Below, piece by piece: positions 38,652-50,505 of a stretch of DNA of 64,000 nt (positions are counted from its first letter, which is position 1; each line of letters opens with the position of its first letter). Source of the stretch: Botrytis cinerea B05.10 (Eukaryota; Ascomycota; Leotiomycetes; Helotiales; Sclerotiniaceae); assembly GCF_000143535.2 (NCBI RefSeq), contig NC_037325.1, positions 620,001-684,000 on the forward strand, in the 5' to 3' direction. The position numbers were made by a program, and so were the translations under genes. The notes under the pieces were generated by a model. That model ran no database searches. It was given only the letters and a program-made list of their open reading frames with translations, and was not told the DNA's origin.

Positions 38652-41600
38652 GCTCTTTGACACCTTTTAGACGCCGATTTGTTTGGTTGGGTACGAGATG
38701 CTTTTATTTTGATCTCGCTACTCTTTCAGGGGCTGAACTTTTGTTTGATCCAAGCAACGTGCTTGCTTGATTGTTTGGATCCTTTTTGTACTCCTTTGCT
38801 TATTTCGTGCTTGTATTGAGTAAGTAGCCTATCATATCGGATTGCGGTGGTGGAAAGCGTAATTGTTTTAGAAAAATGAGGTGCACTATTTTACAACTTC
38901 TTCGATGGAGCTGATGAGAGATAGGCCGTCTCCTTATTTTTATATCTACAGATGTTGTTGCTGAACAGATATGTATGAGATAGGTGGGTAGTGGGAATGA
39001 AATCTAAATCAAAGCCACTACAATTTTTTTTGGCGATGACTAATCGCATTCTTACAACCACCAGAACCCCACGCCATGAACACGATCAATTGTTCACGCC
39101 ACGCAAATTGGTGTCCTTGCGAATTCTTAATCCATTGCCATAATTTTCTTGCCTCTGTACATTAGTCTGTGATGAGAATGTAACATGGGCATACTTTGAG
39201 AGCTCGCTGAATATATGCGAATAAGGAAATGATCATTTCCTTGTACTTCCGTCTAACCTTAACCCCTTCATTGATAAATACGCGAATAATCGATTGTGAG
39301 GGTGATGTTGTTTGGTTTTATCTTGCAATAGAATCTGCGAATACTTCTTAAGTTATGACACGTATAAGTTGCTTGAGGGATGAGTACGAATGCGATTGAT
39401 TTAGTGAGGGTTATGGTAGACACATGGCGAAAGTTCTCCAGGTCCATTTACGTACGGTGTGTGGATTGGCACTTTGCGATGTCGTTCCCCTGAGACTACT
39501 AGGGGATAGCTTTCTTGATTTTTAATAAAAAGTGAAATTTCTTAGGTCTATCCCGCTCTGTTGGAATGTCTGAAGCTGGTTTGGATAATCAAGTGAGTTA
39601 GTGAGTTTCTAACAGTTTGAGGTTAACTTTGGTGTGATATAAAGTCTCTTGTAGCTACACTTCAGTTGAAGAACACAAAATTTCGCTCAAGCTTAGAGAT
39701 CTCATCGTGTAGCTCTTCAAATTCTGGGCCCCATTATATTAACAGAGTGCACTGTCGTAGTCTGTATTGCAATTCTATTGTACTTGATGCGGAGTACACC
39801 TTCATAGTCTTTCCCCTCTTTGCTTGAATGAATAGTTCAAATACGCTCTTTACTTCTTACTCCAAGCCGAACTACCTAAATCTGCTTCATAGAACATAGA
39901 GCGTACGACCACGACCACCATTCATCCCGGTTTACCATACGTTGTCTATGGTGCTTATGCATTCATAAGGGAACTCTAGACGTTCTCCCCTTGTTCATGT
40001 ACCTGTAGCTCCGAGCTTGACTTACCTAACATAAATGTTCGAGATAATGTCAACCTCTGCCTCCACATCTACTTCTGTGGCTCCCAATGCTTATTTTCAG
40101 TCGTCATATTCGTGGATCTGGATGTCGTAATCGGCCATGGTAATTTCTAGGCGCGCTGTAAGGGCGGTTGTAATTGCCGCAGCGCCTGACCGTGGACTAT
40201 CTGTGTTTCGGCGGCTATATGAATAGTTGTGTGCAGTAAGAACCATTTTCGACGATGGTTTCTCCGGTTTTCGCGCAACCGGTTGAATATATGGAAAGAT
40301 ACTACACTGGTGTTCTGATAGTGGAATTAATTAGTCATGGAATCCTCGTTGTTTAACACCGTCGCTATCTCGAGACCCGATTGTTTTCCTTTGGTAAATG
40401 GTATCGAAATACATGATTTTACATGAAACAGAATAATGGAAGCAAATCCGGCACTGAATTGATGATCGAAAATGGTAGAAAAGGGAATGTTGTAAATAAT
40501 CTCAACTTCAAAGGTTGGGTTAGTCATGGATGACGGTGGTAGCTGTACTCTCCTATGTTTTATGGTCCCATTCTCGGGCGCCGTATTGCATCTTGCACGA
40601 TGTGAAAGAATTTGGGATTGACTTCTATTCATCTTCGTTTCAGCTGAATCAAGATATCCTTGCACGGCAATGAACCTCGTGTACAAAATAATGACTGGAA
40701 AATCGAAAGATTTGACGAGCAATCTCTTCTCGAAAGGTAAAATGTATCGAGGTTCTTCCCCGCTGAAAGCGATCAATGCAGCTCTAGTACGTTTCCCAGA
40801 AGCTCGAGTGAAGGTGTCGAGAATCACCAACCTGAACCACATTTTCTGTTCCTAATCAGCTTACAACAGAGTCGAATATCTCATAGACCAGAAATTTGTC
40901 TGGAATTACTGTGACCGACAGTTGAACACCGACTGCGCTGTTGCTCAGTTACCTTCATCACTGTCTGTGAGATTTGGGTTCGGATAAGCAGTGAAAATAC
41001 TCTCAGGAATTTGCAGACATAATTGTTGTCTGGTTTAGGAGGGGGGTTTAGTTTCGCAACATGCCTCCTTGTCCATAGCTCTATGCTTTTTTTGATTTCG
41101 TAAATTGGCACCAAACAGTCTTAGCACTGCTAAGCCTGTTAGCAATATGAAAAATTGTAACTTCCTCTAGTATTATCATGAAAATCATCAGGCTGTCGCA
41201 GATTGCTTCCAGGAACTTTCTAGGTCGCTACATTCATGCCTGCACAATGATATATGACTCCAGCATTACTGGACCGGGAATTGAGAAAGGCGACTAAATG
41301 AGACCTTGGTGAGGATTACAACTGGGCACTTTGTTGAATCTTCAACACGAGGAAGATGGATCATAGCTACTCATAAATTTAGAACATGTTCCAATACGGA
41401 TTCGTATGCTCGAGGAGCACCTATTAAGTAACAAAATCATCAATTGCTACCAAGTCAGTCATGAATGAAATGAGTGCTGACGAAGAAGTAGATGATGCTT
41501 ACGAGAGACAAAGAATGGAAGTCAGACAAAAAAGTATCATCAGCTTCACACGAAGTTTGCTTGCGTCAGATCGGGAGGCTCTCGCGGGGAAATTGGAAAT

Positions 41601-43492
41601 CTCACTTTGCCACAATCTTCCTGCAACACCGAGAAAGACTTTCAATTTCAACCGAAAAAGCAATCCTTTACCAAATTGCCGGTATCAAACATCAAACTTC
41701 AGGTACGATATGTAACGTGAACATGATTGATTCCATGCCGGTAGATAACAACGGAGGTGCGATTGGCTCCACAAAGGATGTGGACAAATATAGAAAGAAT
41801 GTGTTGTTACTTCAATGCATTCCTTTAGGGCTTGTACGCCAGCCTTATAAAACACGCCGAATATAGACGTTAGGCGAAGTACTAGAGGGACATTGTGCTT
41901 TTGCATTCCCTGATAATCTGATTTCATCGAAATGAAGGAGGGGAACACAAGCACATGATATTATTAGGAAAGTGGTCAGAAGCTTAAATTTAAGAATAGA
42001 TGAGAGGGAGTATGAATTTATCAGATTATGAGCCCGATCAAGAAAGAAGGATTCTTCATCTCATAGTCAGCAAATGGTGCTCGGAATTCTGGAAACAGCG
42101 GGACACACACAATATACTAATCAGCAAGTGAAACAAATTGTTCTTCTGGTGTTAAGATTTTCACGTGTTTTCAATGAGATAATTTTTTGATTATCATCCA
42201 TATGGAAAAGCAGATTGTCAGCAAAATTTTAATCCTTCGCGGCTGAGTCGTTTTACACGAAAGTCGAAAGGGGTCTAGCTTCAGGGGTATCCTGTTCCAT
42301 TAGATAAGCAGAAAGCCCCCAACAACACGCTGAATAATGGCAGTGTGGGGTTGAGCGTGTTGCATCTTGCTCCAACATCTCATCGATCTCTATCAGATAA
42401 ACGCACCCAAAAAGCGATTTGTGTGAGATGAGATGCAGTGCTCCTCAAGATGCTGCAGGTTGCATTTCTTTTCTTGGATGCATTTGCAAGAGATCCCATG
42501 GGGTATCAGTTGCGACCTTCGCCGCAGTGTCCAAGTCCTTAATTTCAAACGGATGACATGAACCTGGCAACGTTGCAATAAGCTTCTTGCTTTGTCGATA
42601 TCGACTCCAAATGAGGATTTTGCTTGATTCCATCCCTCATATATGCTATTCAAAAATTACGCAAACACAGTTGGTGTATTGTTCTAGACTAGCTAGTAGG
42701 CTATCGGCATTTGTGACTTTGGCTACGGCCATGTCGCAATACTAACTCAAATACCATATGCTATAAGCGGTTTAAAGATTTTAGAATTCTTGAGAGAGCC
42801 CATATAGTAGGGCCTTCAAAGATCGTAAATTTTGCTTGTTGGCACGTATGCTAATCGGCACGTATGCTAATCGGCACAGTTGCCAGTTGACAGGGGTCGA
42901 ATTAGATGCTGACCAGCAGGTTTGGGCGGAGGATGTCAACGAACCGTACAATTGGCGAGGGACGGATTAGCTCAACATATCCTTTGGTCCAGGTGTTGCT
43001 AATGGCCATCAAAATCGATGTTTAATGATGATACTGCTTCAGGAAGACTTATGGATCTTGGTCAACAAAATATCTACAGACCCTATTATTTCCTTTGAAG
43101 GAATTCAAGGCTTGTGTGTACTGACTGGTGTGGCTTGGCATAGGATTCGTACTTCATCTCAGAAATGATCCCACTGCAACCCGAAGCTACTCCAGGAAGG
43201 CGCAATCCATCATGATTCTATTCATGGCAAATGAATGCTTCGAGACGGAAGGCCTTTGAGGTTCTTTGAATGAGGAATCTATTCACCGATCTCAAGATGA
43301 AGTTATATAAGTATGCTCTTCCGGCTCGGAAAGTAAAGCATCATCAACAACAGCTACTCACATTCATTTCCTACTCACATTCATTTATTTCCTTTTCGGG
43401 TTTTTTATCCCATTACTTTCCTTCATACCTTCATTTGAAACCTACAATCTACAATTTGAATTTTGTTATTTTTTTCTCTACTTCATTTCATC
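38652..43492. other. 4.8 kb AT-rich gene-poor region
   Basis: No protein family recognised. A 171-codon minus frame (40327-40842) and an 84-codon plus frame (41461-41715) start with ATG but show no domain, splice logic or compositional signal. A short tandem duplication of GGCACGTATGCTAATC lies at 42840-42880. Possibly degraded mobile DNA, but no terminal repeats or transposase relic were found by eye. Confidence 0.45.
43304..43310 (+). promoter_or_regulatory. Candidate TATA box of the chitinase gene
   Basis: TATATAA lies 183 bases before the chitinase ATG, followed by a C/T-rich leader that ends in TTTCATC-ATG. Position and context fit a fungal promoter; no experimental support. Confidence 0.4.
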
Positions 43493-44823
43493 ATGTACTC
43501 AACAAAAAGTCTCATCGGGTTTGCGAGCATGCTCGCAGCCCTTCCATCTGCCATTGCTGGTTTTAGCTCCAGCTCTTCTAACAGTGTTGCCATTTACTGG
43601 GGTCAAGGTCCTAACCAAGGGACACTCGCATCATACTGCTCAAGTAAGACTTTACAATCATTCATCTTCTTGAAAAATGTGAGGCAAAATGCTGACAAAC
43701 CATTACAGATGCCGGCTTTGACATCATCCCTATCGCTTTCTTGATTTCTCTTAACAAGTTAACTGTCAATGTCGGAAACGCAGATCCTGCTCAAGTCGCA
43801 AAGGATATCGTCACTTGCCAGGGTCTGGGTAAGACAATTCTGCTCTCCATTGGAGGAGCAACTTACACCGAGAATGAACTCGCAAGTGCTGATGCCGCAA
43901 CTACTGCCGCCAAGAATGTCTGGGCTGCCTTTGGTCCCAAAACCTCATCCTCGACAACTCGACCATTCGGTGACGCTGTCGTTGATGGCTTCGATTTTGA
44001 TATCGAAACTCAAGGTCTTACTAACTTGGACGTCTTCGCTCAAGAACTCCGTACTCTTTCGGATGCTGAGACCAGCAAGAAATACTACTTGACCGCAGCC
44101 CCGCAATGTCCTTACCCAGATCAAGCCGATAAGTCCTTCCTTCAAGGTGCAGTCTCTTTCGATGCTGTCTTCGTCCAATTTTACAACAACAACTGTGGTC
44201 TTAACAAGTTCGTCAAAGGAAGCACTACTCAATCTGAATTTAACATGGCTACATGGGATAAATGGGCTTCAACCACCTCCAAGAACAAGAATGTTAAGGT
44301 TTTCGTCGGTATCCCAGGTAGCACCAGCGCCGCAACCACAGGTTACATTGACCAAGCCACTCTTACTGATCTCATCACCTACTCCAAGACTTTCAAGAGC
44401 TTCGGTGGTATCATGTCTTGGGATATGGTTACTATCATTGGAAACAGTGGTTACCTTGCCAACATCAACAAAGCACTTGGAGGCGTCCCTGCTTCAGGAT
44501 CTACTGGCTCTTCCAAGACTTCTGCTGCAGCAACCACCGCCAAGGCTACTGCCGCACCAACCACCCTTACCACTAAAGTCAAGTCTACCGTCGTCTCCTC
44601 CAAGGTCGTTGCTACCACTACCGCTAAAGCTGCCGCTACTACCACCGCCAAAGCCGCCGATGACCAAACTACCGTTTCATCTGCAGTTGCAAGCGCTACT
44701 GCCGCTTCTGGAGCTGTTCCTCAATGGAGCCAGTGCGGAGGTGAAGGATACACCGGATCCACTGTGTGTGCAAGTGGCTTCAAGTGTGTTAAGACTGACG
44801 ACTGGTGGTCTGCCTGTGAGTAA
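43493..44823 (+). CDS. Secreted GH18 class III endochitinase with CBM1
   Basis: Two exons (43493-43643, 43709-44823; intron GTAAGA to TTACAG) encode 421 residues. A signal peptide occupies about 1-22 (Leu/Ala-rich, cut near AIA-G). The GH18 domain spans about 25-305: VAIYWGQGPNQGTLASYC, the SIGG motif in LLSIGGATYT, and the catalytic DGFDFDIE (143-150) with proton donor Glu150. A Ser/Thr/Ala/Lys-rich linker follows. The C-terminal CBM1 (about 389-421) has QWSQCGGEGYTG and four Cys with aromatic residues. Class III fungal chitinases hydrolyse chitin in cell-wall remodelling, hyphal autolysis or attack on other fungi. The CBM1 would bind chitin or cellulose. All catalytic residues are intact. 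Confidence 0.95.
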
Positions 44824-45589
44824 ACTCTCTTTTCCCATCTGGATTAGAATTTACTCGACGGGTATGCTGTTCAGAAATGTATTGGCACATGCATATGGCT
44901 ATACATACCGAATTTCCTTATATCTTTGATGGAATGACCTGGCAATGATGGTATGGTAAAAAGGAATGGATATATCTGGACGTGTTTGGCATTTTGACGC
45001 GCGGGATGCGGTACTTGTTTTGTTTGTTTGGCATTTAGAAAATTTTGTTGAGTTTGTGTGAAGTTTATTTCTTGGTTTTTTTTTGGCTCGAGGAAAGATG
45101 ATGAGTGGTTGGTTGTTTGGATTTGTATTATTATTCTACCCCTACTATAGCATGGTCGCATTTTAGACGATCAGGTGACTGCAATATGTATTTATGAATG
45201 TCACTCTTGGTTTGAATATAGTTTTGAGAGTATTGAATTACTGTGACTGCTATGGTGATCTTAAAACTACTGTTTAGTACTGTAAGCTAGCAGTTACTAT
45301 ACTTCCTACGGTGTTTCAAGCAAGGGTAAAATTGTGGCACGAGAAGCTATAGACACTCCAGGGTGATGAGTTCCACTACATTATAGTGCTACAAAATATC
45401 AGAATAATATCTAACTTACTTGGCATCGTTTTAACTTCCGGAGTATTAAAAATCCCACCAAGGACGAGAAGGACCTTTGGTTCAAAAAGATTAGCATGTG
45501 TTGTGATATACCAATCCGTTCATGTAGAGTCTAGAGTTTTCGAGCAAATGAGATAATCGTTACGATTAATCATCCCTCAAACCACCATC
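44824..45589. other. Intergenic region downstream of the chitinase gene
   Basis: 766 bases, AT-rich, with the chitinase 3' untranslated region expected. No gene seen. Confidence 0.5.
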
Positions 45590-47210
45590 GACAGGAAGGC
45601 CAAGCTTAAATCCCCCGACACAACATCTCTGAAATAATCCCTCAAAAAGCGTAAATTATCCTCTACATATCCTTCAAATGGTCGCTGCCACTCCGCGCAG
45701 TAATTCAAATATTTCTAATTTGTGACCCGTTCCATTTTTCTTTGCAATAGTTTCAATTTCTTCCATTGCACGCGTTGTAGTTTTCTTCACTACTTCATCA
45801 TCTCGGACGTGGGGTCAATTTACCGTAAAACTCACGATTACAAGAGGTTCTTCGATATTGTGTAGTCCTAATGGATTCGCATCACCTTTGCGTACCCAAT
45901 CTGGTAACAAAGGTTGCATAACTAACGTACAGATCAAAATTTTTACACTCCGCAGTGAAGAAATATCATTCTAATACACAGCATGTGTGGCGTTGAGTGT
46001 ATCGATATCGTTCTTGATAGTTGCCGTAGCGAGTACTTGACGTTTACCGGCGAGGGGAGGGGGTTCAGTGGATTCATTTTATTAGTGGCACTTGTTAACG
46101 TGCGCAATTTGTATGTACCCGAAGAACGCCACATCGACGAAAATGGTGATCTACTCCAATATTCTGGCCACTTCATCTCGGAGGACTTCGTGTATACTAG
46201 GTTCAGGGAGATAGCTTGGAGGCCCAGCGGCTGTATGTAAGTAAAGCATGCCAAAGGGCCAGCAGCATGGTGATCCCAATCGACTCGGTTCACAACGTCA
46301 TGGAAGGCGGATATGACTTTGCTCGTTTGAGAATTGGGTACATACAGAACTCCGCTCCAAATTTTGATGCTGGAAAAACTGCGGGCCGTGAAGCGAGTAA
46401 CGATTCCAAAATTATTAGAACCTGCTTTGAGGGCACGCCAGAGATCAGGATTCTGAGTTGCGGAGGCTGTGGTAAGGGATCCGGATGCGAGGATAATGTC
46501 GTAGCTGATTATTTTCGAACATACTAGACCAAATTTAGGACAGGAGAATAAAAGACCCCTATTTTGAAGATGTTAGAGAAGCGCTCCATATATCAAATAA
46601 TCATAAGCTCACCTCCCAAAGTCAACCTGCCAAATCCCACTGCAGAATTCCTACCACCAACAACAGCAAGCCCCCTCTCATCCAAATTTTTTGAAACATC
46701 CACCCACCTACATCCGGCTCCAATAATCACACATGATTCATTATTGACCTCAGAGGATATGACCTCATTAAAACAACTAAGATCAATTAGAACATCTCCT
46801 TCGATACTAGCCGCCCCAGCATTATAAGAATAACCGCCACCGTGGATAGCGAACAATCTCTCGGATACATGCCCTCCACCGACTTGTTCCTTTTTCCGCT
46901 CATCATACTCGCGCTTGATAATTTTGATAGCTGCACAAAGTTTCTTGTCATTGCGGGGACAAACAATACATAGGCTTACTTCAAATTCCTGTTTTGCCCA
47001 GTAGCCGTTTACTGCCTTGTTGAAAGTAGTGATACTTTGTTGTACAATAATACTTTCAGGCAGAGCCACTGCGAGAGTCTTACTGATTCTCGTGATTTCA
47101 GAGAAGATTGGGTTGTCTGTTGACGTTGAGAATAGAAGGCGACGCATGAGGAAAATGGATATACGTATCAGAAAAGTAGTCAAAGACGTGGTAAGAACTT
47201 GAGAAACCAT
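45590..47210 (-). pseudogene. Decayed FAD-linked oxidoreductase (BBE-like) pseudogene
   Basis: The minus strand carries the parts of an FAD_binding_4/berberine-bridge-type oxidase in the right order but in different frames. From 47210 to about 46600 the frame is open: ERLFAIHGGGYSYNAGAAS, GAGCRWVDVS and VVGGRNSAVG, ending at a plausible GTGAGC donor. After the apparent acceptor near 46558 the frame needed for PKFGLVC is shifted by one. The middle section then reads IISYDIILASGSLTTAS, NPDLWRALKAGSNNFGIVTR and GPLACFTYIQPLGLQAIS, with further shifts near 46050. Stops follow as TAG after THAVY and TGA where VSFTVNW would be expected. The C-terminal YLNYCAEWQRPFEGYVEDN block ends near 45600. Also HGGG stands where RGGGH is usual. 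An active gene is very unlikely. Confidence 0.8.
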
Positions 47211-47388
47211 GATTTTAGATCTGATGGAAACGAATGGCCGAAGGTTTTGTCTAGCATGCCAGAGGAAAGACGTTAATAGATCCATGTGACGCAGCACGGC
47301 AATTACCAGCCAATGAGTATCCACCAACATTTACTTGTAAAGTTCCACCACCGGTCAAGTAAGTGTGTGAAAAGGTACATAAACATAT

Positions 47389-50128
47389 TCAAACAGGTGC
47401 ATCTTCCAGTTTTCTGCCCCAGCGAAGCCTCGCAAACACACTCTTGAGTTTGTAGCTTTTGTGATTTCTTTTGATTGAACCGCACTGGGAAAAGGAGTTG
47501 GAATCAGAGCACGCAAATGACTTATCATCATCTTTCTTGCTCGTCAGTTCTGTACAAAAGCCACGTTGAAAGATTTTCCTGACCAAATAAATAGGTATCC
47601 ACCATTCCGTTGGAACCTTACTTTCATTTGTTGGTTTGAACACTTCGAATCTCTCTCTAGTTTCTCGCCACCATTCACTATTGTCTTTCTGCATGTGGTC
47701 AACCAATCTCTGTCGTTGAGGGTTATAATTGGCATCAATCTTTTGCGATATGAAGTCCATGTTAAGGACAATCGCATAAGTTATTGCGCCCACGATGAAT
47801 GTCGTGGTGATGAATGGCCCTTTCGTAGAACTTTCCTGAATGTTTGGGATAGCCCAGAGCGCCTAAGATATATGAGAACAATGTAGTTTATCTGTATAGC
47901 CGATATACTTACCGCACAGAAAGCAAGAGGTAAATAAAATATACTGACATACGTCAAAAGTTTGACGTTTTCTCCTAGCCTTGTTGAAGCCCTACTCTCC
48001 ACGAGTGCACTAGCATTGAACAACTATTTTAGGGATTGTAGTGTCAGAGATCCCCCCAATTTTATAAATTTTGAGATTGGTGAAACAATTAACAACTTAC
48101 CCCATCACGCAAAGCTTTTGTGGTTTCCAACTTCCTACTGAATTCATTGCGTAGTTCTTTGAGTGTGTTAACATGTGTTTGCACTTGCTGGATTGATTTC
48201 TTGAGCTGTTTGAGCATATCATGACCTCTTGATGTTTCCCACACTGCTGGTGGATACAGACATGCGGCATCTAATCGGTGTATTATATCCGTGTCATCCA
48301 GTAATGGCTGTAGGCGTTCTTGATAGTATATGTCCCATTGCTTAATATTATCAGATAAGACATTATCGACTTCTGTCAGGCAGCCAATAGCCCAGAAATA
48401 CTTCCGAGAACGAGTGAATTTTTCGTCGTCAAAAAGCAAGTTGGAATATTGCTCAATGTCTAAAAAATTTTCGTCCAAAAGTTCACGGAAGGGAAAATTT
48501 AGCATCCTCCATCTCTCTATAACATTGGAAAGAGCCAGTCCTATGCATTCTAGTTCAGCATGAATTGCTGTATCAGGTGTCAGCATAAATCTCGATTTAC
48601 TATTAATAGAGTGTCTATCCGTGCCTAGTATAAGAATGGTGTAAAACGGGGCAAAAGGACCAGAATCAAATTTGGTGGTAGAATTATCGCAGTGACTGGA
48701 GGTAAAAGTTGAGACCTGGAGACCTAGACCAGTAATAAACAATAGAGTGAGACGAAACAGTACCTCATGCATACAGTAAGTGTAGAAAACATCAGGCGGC
48801 GAAAAAGATATTCGGGCCTGTTACCAAAAAATGGCCCAGTCTTCCATCGCGATTTGGTTCCGGATGGAGTAATCTCAACTAGTTCGAGGAAGGTGAGAGT
48901 ATAGTGAGAGGAACAACGATATGGACTATAAATAAACGCCGGGAATCGACAGGCTAAATGCTGCTTAATTAGTTCTCCTGCATATCCATTTATGAGCAAT
49001 TCGTCAGCAAGCATATGTCCGGCTTCTGTCTCGTTGCCAATGTTTCGTTGACTGGAAAATGCCAATCCATTGAGAAATCTGCGTGTCATCAGTTGTCAAT
49101 TTCATTCAGCACCATTGAACTTAGAGAAACAATCTCAAAGGTATTGCCGACATCAAACGCCGCCAAGGAGCAAGTTCTCCGGCAAACTTGACCTGCGGCA
49201 GTATCAGAGGATCAAATGTTACTATTTTTTCAGACCTGAATGCATTAACAGTGAACAATCATCTATACCAGAGACCGACTTACGTAGATAGGACATGCTC
49301 AGTGTGTGTGTCTAACATAATATTATCTATGTCATTCGAGTGAGAAGATTCCGAGTGAGAAGATTCCGAGTGAGAAGATTCCGAGTGAGAAGACCCCAGG
49401 TGAGAAGATTCTGCGTAAATAGAGTTTGTAGCTTGGTTGAACGTCGATAAAAGTTGTGAGACATTATATGTCTTGATTTCCTTCGACCATGGATTATAAT
49501 CTTCAATTAAAAATTGAATTTCCGAACACTTCAAAAAATACTGGCATACTTTCATTGCCAGCTGAAGATGATTAGGGATGTTCATTCTGGCCGATTCCGG
49601 CTGCCTGGGATCACAACCAGGTTCTTTAATACATTTATCTATTCCTTGCATGGTGAAAGGGAGCCCTATGCGGCCATCAGACGGGATGTGTAAAGCTACA
49701 CCAAGACAATCTGTCAAAATCTTTGTGCAGGATTCAGAGACATCTGAATTGAGGGGTGGTATAGCTGAGGGTGAGTGACTCCAAGATTTCAACCCCTTGG
49801 AAAATTTATCTAGACACTCGTAAGATGTGACATCATTTTCAAGAGATTCGGTTATCTTGTGTTGCGGGTTTTTTCCCTTGTCCGGCGAAGCAGGCCTCGA
49901 CGGTGGTAGTTCGACAGAAAGCGCTTTTTGTGGCCCAGAGTAAGTATTTTCGTACCATCGCCAAAACTCAGGTCGAGTAGCATTAGGCTCACTAGGCTTG
50001 GAGGCATTCAAAACTGATTGACTATCAAGATCCCGGGAAAGCTTTTCGTTGATCCCGCGAAGCAATCTGAGCAATTCATTATTCTCGGCGGAATCTGAGC
50101 TGAGTGAACTAACCCTTGAGGCTGTTTC
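47389..50128 (-). CDS. Fungal CorA-like two-TM protein, 5' end unresolved
   Basis: Six exons on minus: 50128-49284, 49235-49131, 49078-48880, 48817-48101, 48023-47913, 47862-47389. Phases agree at every join, giving about 816 codons from the first open codon. Donors of introns 2 and 3 (GTTTCT, GTTGAG) are weak. The N-terminal third is disordered with a (ESSHS) repeat. A helical region (about 430-640) precedes a long coiled coil (QLKKSIQQVQTHVNTLKEL). Two C-terminal TM segments follow: LLTYVSIFYLPLAFCAALWA and FITTTFIVGAITYAIVL, then a basic tail. This is the CorA-like architecture, but the GMN selectivity motif is absent (ALWAIPN instead), so Mg2+ transport is doubtful. The only nearby ATG (50140) reads Met-Ser-Asp-stop directly before the open frame; the TAG is either an intron acceptor or a nonsense mutation. 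Confidence 0.75.
49338..49412. repeat. 15-bp in-frame coding repeat, five copies
   Basis: Five tandem copies of GAGTGAGAAGATTCC (the last two diverged) inside exon 1 of the CorA-like gene. On minus they encode the pentapeptide ESSHS. The unit is a multiple of three, so copy-number change would keep the frame. Confidence 0.9.
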
Positions 50129-50505
50129 CTAATCAGACATTCTTAGTCGCAGAAAGAGATCTAATTGCTTAAAAGTATTGAAATAATTAAATTAATGAAG
50201 TTATCGCTATAGAACAAGAAGAATGGCAATCATATAAGTTTTTTTTTGGCAGTTGCTTATGGAATAGCAGAGCCGCGTAATGGATAGGCCGGCCAATCAT
50301 CGAAAAGAAACACACATTTGCAAGCAGTACGCGATTAGCCGCCGACTTCTTCAACAATCTGACACTCAGCCTACACGATATGCATGTCTGCCTCCAATCA
50401 AATAAATATTTTAAAATCCCCTGAAACTTTCCCCCGAGAACTATCTCGCAATACTCCGGATGTGGAAAACGACCCCAATGTAACCACACCAAAAATGTAT
50501 TGTTT
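50129..50505. other. Short intergenic gap, possible missing 5' exon
   Basis: 377 bases between the open 5' end of the CorA-like gene and the stop of the secreted repeat protein. A 5' exon of the CorA-like gene could lie here if the TAG at 50129-50131 is a splice acceptor, but no ATG with an in-frame donor was found. An A/T-rich stretch near 50170-50200 fits promoter DNA. Confidence 0.4.

Noticed and set aside
40327..41866. 171-codon minus frame and 84/124-codon plus frames
   Set aside because: Start with ATG but show no recognisable family, and neighbouring frames do not join through plausible introns. They could be lineage-specific genes but cannot be supported here.
42840..42885. CRISPR-like direct repeat (GGCACGTATGCTAATC twice)
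   Set aside because: Only two adjacent copies with no spacers, in a eukaryotic genome; a simple tandem duplication.
38652..43492. Degraded transposon hypothesis for the AT-rich gap
   Set aside because: No terminal inverted or long direct repeats, target duplications or transposase/reverse-transcriptase motifs could be seen by eye; a repeat-library search would be decisive.
43769..44929. Long alternative frames inside the chitinase gene
   Set aside because: They overlap the correct GH18/CBM1 frame; their Pro/Leu-rich sequence is a shadow of the Ala/Thr-rich linker.
50187..50492. Minus frame with no ATG upstream of the CorA-like gene
   Set aside because: Lacks an ATG start and a donor that would connect in phase to 50128; probably chance.
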